Below, piece after piece: positions 1 to 16,269 of a stretch of DNA of 64,000 nt. The notes below the pieces were generated by a model that saw nothing but the letters and a program-made list of their open reading frames with translations, searched no databases and was not told the origin of the DNA. How positions within the stretch are numbered: the first letter of the stretch is position 1; each line of letters starts with the position of its first letter. The stretch spans positions 40,190,593 through 40,254,592 of the forward strand of contig OX637392.1 of the NCBI GenBank assembly GCA_951799425.1. Reading direction: 5' to 3'. The stretch is from Ilex aquifolium. Its lineage: Eukaryota; Streptophyta; Magnoliopsida; Aquifoliales; Aquifoliaceae. The position numbers and the translations under genes were made by a program.

Positions 1-336
1 GATCAACCCTATTATTTAATTGTGTCGAACTTCTTCTATCTTCTCATTTGTATGTCAACACGAACAACACGAAATTGATATGATCAACATATTTAACTGG
101 TATTATAAAAATAAAATATTAATTATTGGTTGTTGTTTATTAAGCACTGACATAATTATTGTATAAAAAAAGATATTTTTACTCATTATTATTGCTATGT
201 TTATTAAGTTAATTTTTAGTTTATAGAAAAAGTATGAGCATGGATTCAATTAAGTGATAATAAAATCTTAAACTCAAATCTTAGCGTTAAATTTTTTTAT
301 TCAAAGTTTATATAGAACAACACAAATAGAAACACA
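1..336. other. AT-rich spacer
   Basis: I see no gene, RNA or clear repeat boundary here. It is AT-rich flanking DNA to the left of the split SINE. Confidence 0.6.
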
Positions 337-1480
337 CCCGCACGGGTAGCCCAGCCAAGGGCGGAGGGAGGCTAGGGCCAGGGTGGGCACGTGCCCCCCC
401 TCAAAAAAAAAATTTTTTTTTAGTTAAGTATATATATTATAAATTTGTATAATATATTATTTGTGCCCACCCAAAATCTAAGATAAAAATATTAGACTCA
501 CATTATTTATCCAAAAAATTTAAAAAATTAAGTCCATTTAAAACAAAAAAAATTGAGTCCACTATCATCTACCCAAACTTATTAAAAAATCAAATATTTG
601 ACCTATCACAATCCACCCAAACCTATTAAAAAAATAAAACTTTTAGCCCAATATTAAAAACAAAATTTTTGGCCCAACATTAAAAACAAAACTTTTGGCC
701 CACCCATCATTAAAAACAAAATTTTTGGCCCACTTGGCTAAGGGGAGAAAAGAGTATAAAATCCCTAGTTGCAACTAAATAAAGAATAATTTTACTACGG
801 ACTTCTGATTGTGCGTATTGATAGAAAACTAGTGAAAAATTAATTTAAATTTAATTCATATACAAAATTTTAGTGATGTTTAAAAATTTTATATTTTATT
901 GAAATATATAATTAGGTTAAAAATGTACTAAAATTTTTTTTTTTGTGTCTTTTTGTTAGAATTTTGTTTCGGCTAAATAAAAATTAAATTTACTATTTCA
1001 CAATAATTTTGTTTTGATTCTTATTTTTTTGTTATTCTTGAACTGAATTTTTTTGTATCAATTTCGGCTAAATATTTTTTTATACCAGTTATATTTTGTC
1101 CCCTCATAGACATTCATGGCTTCGCCCCTGACAATATATATATTTTTTTGGGCATTTTTTATGATAAATGGACTTCATGTATCAAATATAATATAATAAA
1201 TATATTATATAGTGTGATTTATTAGAAGAAAAAAAATTAGAGTACTTAATTAAAGTGCCCACCCTGACCAGAATTCCTGCCTCCACCCTGAGCCCAGCGG
1301 TGTGGAGTTGAACCCAGACGAACCGTAGACCTGGACATCAGGGGTTCGACTCTCGCTAGTGTCTCTCCGGCTTAACCTATACAAGTGATTTGTGAGTGAT
1401 TGTAGTTATTCGAGGTTGACTCTCGTAGGGATGGTCCAAAGTGGCCCTGCTTGGAGACATTCTACATTATCAAAAAAAAA
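337..1480 (+). repeat. tRNA-derived SINE, split by a hAT-like insertion
   Basis: The SINE sequence is the left piece (about 337-355) plus the right piece (1299-1480), about 200 bp in total. Seen: an RNA polymerase III A-box-like string TAGCCCAGC at 347-355, continuing GGTGTGG at 1299, and a B-box GGTTCGACTC at 1343-1352, about 50 bp further on once the insertion is removed. It ends in an A run at 1472-1480. This is the layout of plant tRNA-derived SINEs. The exact 5' end and the SINE's own target duplication are not clear. Family not recognised. Confidence 0.65.
356..1290. mobile_element. Non-autonomous hAT-like element with 8-bp TSD
   Basis: The element is 935 bp, flanked by a perfect 8-bp direct repeat AGCCCAGC (348-355 and 1291-1298). 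Its ends are imperfect inverted repeats of about 36 bp: the left end reads CAAGGGCGGAGG with GGGTGGGCAC further in, and the reverse complement of the right end reads CAGGGTGGAGGC with GGGTGGGCAC further in. An 8-bp TSD and this type of GC-rich end are typical of hAT transposons. The interior is AT-rich with no transposase frame. A second hAT-end-like string (GGCTTCGCCCCTGAC, about 1119-1133) lies inside and may be an older nested end. It sits in the A box of the SINE. Confidence 0.8.
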
Positions 1481-4400
1481 CACGAATACGATTACGAACA
1501 CGATACGAAAATAAATAGGTTAGCCTAATTTTGTTCAAGGGTAATATGTGTATTAAAATATAAAAAGTTGATGACGTAATCACTTTTTGGACATTGTCAA
1601 TAACGATGCTAACCATAGGGGTACTTTGTGAAATGGGTTGGTAAACAATAAGGGGTGTCAGTATAATTTCATAAAATCGAGGGGTTGTCTCTATAATTAG
1701 ACCAATCTATAGGGGTGTCAGTGTAATTTATCCTAAATTTAAATATTTAATCTGATTTTTATTATCTGAAAAAAATTAAATATTGTAGTTGAAGTGCCCA
1801 CCCGCCCATACTAAGTTTCTGGCTTGTACCAGGTCAGATTCAAGTGGATAATTAATTTTAAATGGTCAGAATAAGATTTTATTGAGTTAAGTTGCGTTGC
1901 AAAAATATTATGCAAAGTTATTTGCTTTGTCTTACGATTGGCAATGCTAAAGCATGATCTTTTTTTCTTTTCACAATCGCATGAAATAAGCTTGTCAATT
2001 GCTTGGGTGAAACCAAAAATTAAAGAGTGTAACAAGATACAATAGGAGATTGAAATGCCACGTTAAAAGATCTGTCAATACTTTAAGGAGGACCGAGACA
2101 CTAATATCTCGAAAATTAGGGGGAATAAATTGAATACCAAGCATCCATTGCGAAGGACAACACAAGCAGGGTGGTTGGATGTGGCAACTTGGCTTGTTTG
2201 TGATCTAATAAGAGAAATTAGGTCTATTAATGGATCGAATTTTAAATTATATCAATTTGAATTCAAAGTTCGAATAGTCGTATAAGGATTAGTACACCGA
2301 TAATCCAATCTGGAATTAAAATATGTTATACCGAGTTGGGTGAATAACACTTTTCACCGTGAAATATCATTGAATTCTCAGTTTATACCCAAAAAAATTA
2401 TTATTCTCTCATTGTACCCTCAACTATATAAAAATGTAGTAATACGGTCCAAACTAAACTTTTGTTGGTTTTTGTCTGAAATTTTTTTTTGGTATTTTAT
2501 CATTTTTGTGAACAATCTATATAATATTACAGTTAGAAAGTTGAATTATCAACTTATAAAATCACAACAATGATCAAGATTGATCTATTATTCATCTATT
2601 TTGATCTAATAGTACAAAATAATCCCTAAAAAAATATTTTTGCCCAAAAATATCAGCTTCTCTGCACGACCTCCAATGTCAGACAACTCAATCAACACAC
2701 TCTCCAATGTCAAACAATCTCATAAATTCACACCTAGCTCTCTCTTCATTTTAATTTTAAATTGCATTATTGAAAAAACTAAATTATTATTTAAAATATA
2801 AAATTGCAAGATCAATTTGAATTTTTATATTAATGTCTTCAGACACAGGGTTTTTGCGAGTTATTTGTATATTACTTAATCTTAAGTATTTTACATGAAA
2901 ATTTGGTACTTTGCTACCATTATGTATGATTGACTGATTGAGTTTGCAATGTGAGAATGTGTGATTTATTTAGGGTGCCATTTGGAAATTTGACTATTTT
3001 TTGGGGTAGAAAGTGTCATTTGGCCTAGCATATTTAATAAAATCAGATTTGAATATGTCAATATCCAATTAGATTATGTTCCAATATTAATAGGTTATGT
3101 CAATATTAATCAGATTATGCAACTCGGTAAACCACGCAACCAATTTTATTTTTAAAATTTCCAACTTCAATCTCTTTCCGTTTTCAAGTCATATGTTCAA
3201 AATGGAGTTAAATGTGGCCACATTATATTCGAAAGTCATCTTTCAATGGAATATTTTTTCTTTTTGTGGTCCTTTACTTAAAGAAAAGTAGATTATACAG
3301 AATTTTTCTTTAACTCTTACTTTTTAAATACTTTTGGAGTACAAATTCCTTTTCTTTTATTTTCTTTTTTCTGTTGGGAATCTTCGGGGTCCCTTCTCCC
3401 CCTCCACCCATCAAAACCACATGCAACTGAATATCAATTAATAGGTTATTGTAATAATAAAGAATCAAATATTATCATTTTTGAATTATAAATCTAAGCA
3501 TATGAGAAAGCACTCACAAGAGGAGGATATAAGTGATAAAATCTTATTTTGAGTAATGATTGGTCTCTAATTGATTTCTTGGTTGCAAAATCTTGAGAGA
3601 ATGAAGAGTGATCAACTACATTAAACACAATTAGTTCTATGCGTAGTGACTTAAAAATCATTCTTTTCAGATTGTCTATTACTCGAGGCTTCTTATTTTG
3701 AGGTTTTCTAACATTAATCTTTGGGGACAAAACCTTTATCCAATTGAATAATTCTTGTAAGGATTTTTGATTGGGAAGTTGCCCAATGATTTTGATCCTT
3801 GTGGCATAATGACTATTCCTAGAAATTATGGATATAGACACGGGTATGAGAAACGGACACAATAATATGTGAACACAAAAATAAATAAAATTTTAAAAAT
3901 AGGGCCTCAAAAACAACTTTTGTTTCAAAGGAAAAAAATCTATTGATTGGAAACCACTTTACAAGTAATAAAATGGCGCTCCACAAGAAGGCATCAGGTC
4001 TAACAACAGAGTATCCAAGGAACTAAATTTCATTTTGTTTTCATTGAAATGGCAAAAACACTTGGACCTATTTTCATGAAAAGCAAATCAAATTCGTGGT
4101 TAAATATTGAAATTATTATGTTTCAAGGTGTTTGAAAATATTTTTGCATGTCTCGATCAAAATTTCCTATAAATAAATATTCATATTTTTCTTTGTTTCA
4201 ATCATGTTATGAAAATATTTTTGGAGCAATTACAAAATAATTCTATTTCTCAAGTGATCGAAACTATGCATTGAAATGAAACTTTAATCCTTGAAAACAT
4301 TTACAAAAGCAATTTGAATTTTGTGGAAGAATTATAAAGGCTTCGAGTCAGTGCTTGCCACTAAAATGCAGTGTCACTAGAGGTATAAAACAAAAGTATA

Positions 4401-5090
4401 AAAGGAAAAGCGGAGTTCATTTTACTTAAAACAATGTCTATCGAGAAACATACAGAAATAATAACAACCCAAACGAAGGAATCAAGCAAAACTCACAAGT
4501 GAGCAAGAGCATTCTTTTGCAGAAAAACTCTCATAGGATTGTTACCAAGGCCATTGCAGGGTGATCTAGGGAATCATCAACTTGTCTATAGAAATCTTCC
4601 TTTTTCTAATTGTTTGTTTGTTAGTTAAGCATTACAAGGGTGTTAAGGTCTCCAATCTGTTTTTTCAAGACCCCACCATTTCTCTATTGCTAGAGACGAT
4701 ACACTCTGATATGTAAAGTTGAGCTTCATAATCAGCATTACAAGGGTGTTAAGTTCATTGAATGAAATTGGTGCATTGTGTCTGTTGAGATGCAAAATAA
4801 TTTTCTACAGTGAAGCATAAATCTACCTGGATAATTAAATCAATCGAAATTAACAAGGATGAGCACCAGGAAAGCAAACCCTACAGAAGAACATCAAAAG
4901 AAACTTTGAAAGAAAAATAATATTTAAAGCTACAGAACAATATCTACTTTGCAAGAAAAATAATATTCAAAGCTACAAAATGATAGCAAGGCATCAACTT
5001 TATGAAGATAAGATTCAAATAGGAAACTTCAGTGAAATTCGCACGCAAGGAACATGCAACATTCATCCCATGCAAAGGCAAAGCCCTTGC
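1481..5090. other. Spacer with scattered repeat scraps
   Basis: No supportable gene. About 1600-1740 carries a motif family (on the - strand, ATTACACTGACACCCC and variants) often found at the ends of plant MULE-derived MITEs, but I see no matching partner end. About 1795-1835 (AGTGCCCACCC then TTTCTGGC) resembles the right end of the hAT-like element at 356-1290 and may be an isolated end. A 19-bp direct repeat GCATTACAAGGGTGTTAAG occurs at 4629-4647 and 4735-4753. A 122-codon minus-strand frame at 3494-3862 has no recognisable domain. Confidence 0.5.
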
Positions 5091-5091
5091 A

Positions 5092-5099
5092 TTATATAA
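5092..5099 (+). promoter_or_regulatory. TATA box of the GH1 gene
   Basis: TTATATAA lies about 45 bp upstream of the ATG at 5143, leaving a very short leader. The TATA box and first exon look intact although the gene body does not. Confidence 0.6.
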
Positions 5100-5142
5100 G
5101 CTCAATGAATCAGAGGTTTGGTAGCCAGTACAATTCTTAATT

Positions 5143-10605
<5,463 letters not shown>

Positions 10606-10625
10606 ACGAAAGATAAATATTCTCT

Positions 10626-10631
10626 AATAAA
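10626..10631 (+). terminator. Poly(A) signal of the GH1 remnant
   Basis: AATAAA lies 20 bp after the stop codon at 10603-10605, in the expected place for the GH1 transcript. The rest of the spacer to 10920 shows nothing recognisable. Confidence 0.5.
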
Positions 10632-10920
10632 GCCTATGTTGCTTAATTATTATGTATTCAAACTCGATACTGATGTCTTCGAGTGACCCACCTTTATAGG
10701 TAAAAGGGTGGCTAAATAAGGATGTTGTTTGCGTGACTTTTAAGAGGTAACTTGTGTAATTCAGTCCATTTAATAAAATACTATGTTTGGGTATTCTTAA
10801 GGAGCTCATTTCTTTGGCTACACTTCAAGAGGTGAGGGTGTCCTCCTATTTAAGATTACTTGAAATTTGAAGTTCTATATGGTATGAGTAGGGTTATGCA
10901 GAATATTTACATATCTACCA

Positions 10921-13900
10921 TTTTTTTTTTTCGGAAAGTAAATGTATTAAAAACCAGAAATCAAGGGTAATTACCCACAGTTTGTACAATGAAGTCACGC
11001 ACGACTCAAAGACAAAACACAAGTCTGTAAGAGATGCCCAGAGTAAGGGTATCTCCCACAGAATTGTATACAAAAAAATACATTGGTACCAAATAAACAA
11101 AACAGGGCCAATTTAGCCCCTAGACACCTTCGAGAAGCACAAAGAGCGAGAAAATGCGCGTGAACAGAAGCTGCCCAAGCAAGGACACCAGAAACCAGAA
11201 ATACTCCAGAAGAAGGAAGCAGTCAGCTGAGTAAGACCAGCTGATGAGAAAAAATCAGCATTAAAGTTAATGCTGCCAGAATGGGACATCCCAAAACAAC
11301 AAATCAGATCCAAGATATCAAGCAGACAGCCCTCTTGCTGAGAAAATTCAATGAATCAGCAAGTATCTACACTTAGCCAGCGCTTGGAATCTTCAAGACA
11401 GCTGGTTGTTGTATCACAAGCTCAGCCAATTAAATGTCAAACAACCATCACAACTGCAACTGTGCGACCACAGAGAACGTTGCCAAAAGCAGATCAGTCC
11501 ATTGACTGCTTCAGCTCACTCAGCTTTCCAACAGCTCATCCCAGCACTTCAGCCAGCTCATTCAGATCAAGAAAGCAGCTGCTCATGCCCTTCAGCTGCC
11601 CATACTGTTGTATCCCACAGCTAGATGCAGTAGCTGAACAGTCACTGTTCACGTAACTGTTCACGTGACTATTCAGCAGTCAAGGCAGTGCAAACTCTCA
11701 ATTGCAAGCCATTTGCATTCTGCCCCAAACCCGAAATCAAAGACCAAATCCATTTCCAAATCCACAAGCTCACCAATGATGCAAACAACTTCAAAACCCA
11801 AAACAAAACAGCCACAAAAAAAAATACAGCAAGTGGGGTTCATATGAAAGTAATACAGTGACCACCTCCATACAAAACCACCCAAAACAGAGTAAAGAAG
11901 ACCTCTGAGACAGGGGATTAGGAGAGACAGCTAAGTGGAAGTCTCCACTTCTGGATAGTTTGGAAGTTGCTATAAGAGGTCTTATATTTGAGAGAAGCCA
12001 ATCTACTCCACACAGTCCGTAGGATAAGATGGGTAACAGAGATAGGATCCTTGAACTGGTTTCTAAATCTTCTATTATTTCTCTCCATCCACAAGTGATA
12101 AACGGTGGCAGCCAAGCAGATTCTGCAAATCAGATTCTTCATCGACTTACCCCTCCAATTAATAGCAGCCCAATCAACAAAGTCATCCCAAGGCTTAGGC
12201 TGCCAAAGCTCCCCAGCGAATGAGAGAGTAGCAGACCAAACACTAGTGGAGTAAGAACATGCAAAAAACAAATGAGGATGTGTTTCAGGAGAAGTCCTGC
12301 ACAAAATACATCCAGATCCCAAATGAGCAGCATAAGATTGCATACGATCAAGGGTGCTAAGCCTGTTTCTAACAGCCAGCCATAGGATGAAACACATTTT
12401 AGGGATAGATTTATCAGACCAGACCAGCTTATACCAGCAAACAGGAGGTTTCCTTTGTCTGATTTGTTCCCAAGCAGATTTGGTGCTGAATCCCATTCTG
12501 CCATTAGGATTCCACTTGACAGAATCCTCATTAGCAGGGTTGGGGAGAAAGGTAGGCATGGAATTGATCACAGCATGGAAGAAATTGGAATTTGGTGGCC
12601 ATTGCCACTGGCCGTTGTTAATAATACTGCTGACAGACTCCTCCACATTGAGATGAAGCTCCTCAATTCCATTCATACTAACAATTAGATCCAGAGGTCC
12701 CAGAGGATGACAATTGTCATACCAAAGCTTTGTAGCTTGTCCATTCCCAATCACATGCTTAATAAGTGGCCTGGTTAAGGGTCTTAATTTAAGCAGACAA
12801 AGCCAGTTCCAAGAGCAAGACTGGGAAGCTTTAAGTCTCCAGAAGCTTCTGCCCCTTAAGTGATAAATATGAATCCATTTCACCCACAGATTTTGCTTAT
12901 CAGTAAAAAGCAACCAAATGTACCTCATCATCATAGCAGTGTTACATTCTTTAATCCTTTTAACTCCCAATCCACCCTCCTCCTTAGGCTTACAAACCTC
13001 ATCCCATGATACTTTGGCACCAGTGCTTCTCATATCAGTCCATTTCCATAGAAATCTCCTCATAAGCTGCTCAATTCTTTCAATGATCTGCGGAGACAGG
13101 AATAAGTGAGCAGACCAATAGGTATGCATGCTGTAGATGACACTCTGGATCAAAATCAGTCTACCAGCAAAAGACAAAAATCTATTTGTCCAAGAATTAA
13201 TTCTCTTCTCGATTTTAATAATGAGATCATTACAGTGAAGAGTTTTCAATCTAGTGGAGATCAGGGGAATGCCCAAGTACTTGACAGGAAGCTGATCCAC
13301 AGTGAAGCCGAGAAGATGTACAATTTGATCCTTAACCTCATTTTGGATGGCACTCATAAAGAGACTGCTTTTGGCCTGGTTGACTTGCAGCCCAAACATT
13401 ACTTGGAATTGATCCAAGGAATCTTTGAACACCTTGGTAGAAGAAAGATCCCCATGATAGAAGAGCAAAATATCATCAGCAAACATAAGATGGGTGAGCT
13501 TAACTTTCTTACATCTCCAGTGAAATTTGAAAGTATCAGAAGAAGAGACATGCTGCTTAATAGTGAGAGATAATATCTCCATTGCAATCACGAAGAGGTA
13601 AGGGGATATATGATCTCCTTGCCTTAAGCCTCTCGTGCTAGGAAAGAACCCAGCAAGTTCACCATTAACATTAACAGAAAACTTGGGTGTAGAAATGCAT
13701 TGCCAAACCCAATTTCTAATCAAGGGGGGAAACCCCATAACATCGAGAACATCCAATAAGAAACCCCAGTTAATAGTATCAAAGGCTTTCATCAAGTCCA
13801 CGTTGATTGCACACCTTGCAGCTCCTTGATTCCTATGATAGTTTCTGAACAACTCTTGAGAAATTAAAATGTTGTCACCAATCCTTCTACCAAGGATAAA

Positions 13901-14173
13901 GGCAGCTTGACTATGGCCAACAATAAAAGGGATCACTTCCTTGATTCTAGAGGCAATGAGCTTGGAGATAGCCTTGTAGATGGTATTACAGCATGAGATT
14001 GGCCTAAAGTCATTCATGGATGTAGGATTAGGCTCCTTAGGAACCAATGTGATAATGGTGGCATTAAGTTCCCTGAGAAGCATACCTTGAGAGAAGAACT
14101 CCTTAACAGCATCGATGACCTCTTGTCCAATGATTGGCCAAGCCTTCTTGAAGAAATATGGGTTAAAACCATC
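10921..14173 (-). mobile_element. L1-type LINE, 5'-truncated
   Basis: On the - strand the element runs from a truncated 5' end at about 14173 to a poly(A) tail (T run at 10921-10931 on the + strand). It keeps the reverse transcriptase and the C-terminal zinc-binding region, followed by about 990 bp of 3' untranslated sequence. The ORF1 and endonuclease parts of a full plant L1 are missing, as expected from incomplete target-primed reverse transcription. A clean target duplication was not found. Confidence 0.85.
11918..14173 (-). CDS. LINE ORF2 fragment: reverse transcriptase and zf-RVT
   Basis: A long frame is open from the truncated end (YTDGFNPYFFKKAWPIIG) through the first Met at 14083 to the stop at 11918. 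From the Met it is 721 residues. Motifs in order: FRPISCCNTIYK near residue 26, INVDLMKAFDTINW near 94-107, RGLRQGDHISPYLF near 150, catalytic FADD (FADDILLF) near 202, LPVKYLGIPL near 263, and the zf-RVT cysteine/histidine cluster CILCRTSPETHPHLFFAC near 595. The two catalytic aspartates are present. The frame is uninterrupted across this whole length, which suggests a fairly young insertion. It lacks the AP-endonuclease and so could not mobilise alone. Confidence 0.9.
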   Translation of the reverse strand, partial: DGFNPYFFKKAWPIIGQEVIDAVKEFFSQGMLLRELNATIITLVPKEPNPTSMNDFRPISCCNTIYKAISKLIASRIKEVIPFIVGHSQAAFILGRRIGDNILISQELFRNYHRNQGAARCAINVDLMKAFDTINWGFLLDVLDVMGFPPLIRNWVWQCISTPKFSVNVNGELAGFFPSTRGLRQGDHISPYLFVIAMEILSLTIKQHVSSSDTFKFHWRCKKVKLTHLMFADDILLFYHGDLSSTKVFKDSLDQFQVMFGLQVNQAKSSLFMSAIQNEVKDQIVHLLGFTVDQLPVKYLGIPLISTRLKTLHCNDLIIKIEKRINSWTNRFLSFAGRLILIQSVIYSMHTYWSAHLFLSPQIIERIEQLMRRFLWKWTDMRSTGAKVSWDEVCKPKEEGGLGVKRIKECNTAMMMRYIWLLFTDKQNLWVKWIHIYHLRGRSFWRLKASQSCSWNWLCLLKLRPLTRPLIKHVIGNGQATKLWYDNCHPLGPLDLIVSMNGIEELHLNVEESVSSIINNGQWQWPPNSNFFHAVINSMPTFLPNPANEDSVKWNPNGRMGFSTKSAWEQIRQRKPPVCWYKLVWSDKSIPKMCFILWLAVRNRLSTLDRMQSYAAHLGSGCILCRTSPETHPHLFFACSYSTSVWSATLSFAGELWQPKPWDDFVDWAAINWRGKSMKNLICRICLAATVYHLWMERNNRRFRNQFKDPISVTHLILRTVWSRLASLKYKTSYSNFQTIQKWRLPLSCLS

Positions 14174-14225
14174 AGTGTAGCTAGTGGAATATTTGGATCT
14201 AGTGTAGCTAGTGGAATATTTGGAT
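14174..14225. repeat. 25-bp direct repeat at the LINE 5' junction
   Basis: AGTGTAGCTAGTGGAATATT plus TGGAT occurs twice (14174-14198 and 14201-14225), separated by CT, exactly where similarity to LINE ORF2 stops. It could be junction sequence made during insertion or pre-existing host sequence. Confidence 0.6.
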
Positions 14226-14417
14226 GGAATGATGAGTATGTTATGTCTAATTTTATTTGATTTTGAGTGTTGAACGTGTTAAATGTGAGTTGCATGAATG
14301 AGTATGCTATATGTTTATACTTTATACCTTATGGATGTTTGATAAAATGTCAAAATATGTTCAAGTCTATAAAATCCAGCTATTGTCCTCCCTTAAAAAC
14401 AGATCAGTAGCAAAAAA

Positions 14418-14631
14418 ATGGATACACCAAACATATCATTAAGCTCATTCGTTTTCCTTCTTCTTTGCTCAGCTTTATGGGCAGCTTTAGCTCATACTAA
14501 AAAAAGATTTTCTTTAATGCATTTATTCCCAAAACTTCACCACAATCTCCAAAGTTACTTATAGCTCAAACAACTCTTATTTTTTGTCAGTTTTGAACTT
14601 CACCATAAAAATGAGCTTTTTAACAAACTCG
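14418..14631 (+). pseudogene. BBE-like (FAD-linked oxidase) 5' remnant
   Basis: The ATG at 14418 opens a secretory signal-like leader (MDTPN, then SSFVFLLLCSALWAALA). The adjacent frame then reads FL*CIYSQN, ISKVTYSSNNSY and SVLNFTIKMSFLTNS. These match the conserved start of plant berberine-bridge-enzyme-like proteins (typically FLQCL, ISKV.Y, NNSS, SVL, and a segment ending near FLTNS). That family consists of secreted FAD oxidases. At least one frame change and one stop are present, and the match ends at about 14631, before the FAD-binding domain. Host-gene relic. The family assignment is from motif memory. Confidence 0.65.
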
Positions 14632-16019
14632 ATTGGTTTGGAAAACTTTTTACCATAGCCGAGTATTTTGAAACTATTTCCAAAAGCTAGATAGTTTTAA
14701 AAACGTCACTAACCGACGTCTCTGTTTAAAAACATAATTCCAACCAATGTCTTTGTGCTAAAAACATCAGTTGAATTGACATTTTTTTATTAAAAAGTCA
14801 TGCCAAAAAACGAGACAAAAAACGTCATTGTGACTGATGCCAGTCCAACTTATGAATTCCATTTTGTTTTTTTTGTCTATTCATTTAGGCTAATTTTTTT
14901 TTGAACGTTTCTTTTTGCATTTAGTTTATTTTGGTCATTTTAACATCCACCCACCATCCTACCTCACACTTCCCTTATAGTCTTAGTAGGCTGCCAATTT
15001 GTTAAGCAATTGATTGAATTATCCAATAGTTTATAGTTGTTACCCTTTTAAAATGAAACAACCAGAGATTCAAAAACTTTCAGAATCACCAAAAGTACTA
15101 GATTAATCCCATATGGATCGAGGAAGAACAACAAAATAAGGATCATGCTCATTATTAATCTATTACTTCTGGTGATTCTAAAAGTTTTTGATAACAACAT
15201 ACAACACTTTAAGGTGAACACTTTCTAAGGAGGACCATGTTCCCTACCATAGAGTGGTTTGTCACGTACGCACAGAGTATCAGAGCGATTTTTTAAAAAT
15301 CATCATCACTTGTTGTTCAATGAAGTTATGATTCTTCATTTGATATGTAGTTACCTAGTAGGTATTGTTCAATAGTCAAAACATTATTTCTTTCAGTAGG
15401 TATTAACTCTCGTCCATATGCAGCTGATTCCATGGTGGTAGTAATCTCTAGTATATAGCATCGACATCAACGAAGTAGCATCCTATTGATCTCAGCTCGG
15501 ATTCGTCTAACTACTGATATGTAGTTTTCCCTTTTTTTTCTTTGTATTGTCAGTGAACGTCGGTGTGGCATGAGTGCTTGAAATTCTGCTAGATTTTTGC
15601 GTAATGCGTGTGATTCAGCGACACGAAATACCCACTCGTGGCATAATCCGGCATAATACTCTTTTGGATCAGTGTATCACTCAATTTTTTAATCATGTCT
15701 ATTTCTCTTAACAACCAAGTTTTTTTTTGTTGATAATTGTTCTCAAGTGCTGATGCACTAGATGAATACAAAATACAAATTGTTACAACGATGTATAGTA
15801 TTTACAAAATTTATATAGATGGAACCATGTAGCATAATGACAACACTCTTTTAAACATTGGGTCATATGATTAGAGATCTACCTGACATTGACTATCACA
15901 ACACATCTTATTCGTACTAAATATTAAACAGAGACTCCTTTATGGTCACGAAGCCTTTAGCTCCTGGAAAACCCACCTCGGATTAGGCCCAAAGGTCTCA
16001 ACCAGAGAGTAAGGACTTA
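14632..16019. other. Spacer, no gene seen
   Basis: AT-rich sequence between the BBE-like relic and the retroelement remnant. A cluster of ACGTCA/GACGTC-like words lies at about 14700-14850, and a similar cluster follows the second BBE-like relic (about 51970-52110). No reading frame, RNA gene or terminal repeat is supportable. Confidence 0.45.
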
Positions 16020-16269
16020 AGCCTAGCATGGTCCAAAAGATTCAACAGAGACTTGGACCTCAAAATCAGTCTGTATTAAACCCATGGAGCATCTCAATAG
16101 TGTAAACTGTAAAACCTGGCGCAGGGAAGGCCGAGTAGCACACGTCAGCAAATTAAAGACAAAAAGATGAGGAAAGGGTAAATATTGTGTAGGAAAGAGC
16201 TTCTCACTAAAAAAAAAAAAATTCATGTCATTACAAGGAAGAGGATTACTAAAAAAAAGGGGCAACTAA

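Noticed and set aside
3494-3862. 122-codon minus-strand frame
   Set aside because: No recognised domain, AT-driven composition and no conserved motif; treated as chance.
12354-13573. Plus-strand frames opposite the LINE ORF2
   Set aside because: Shadows of a well-supported RT frame.
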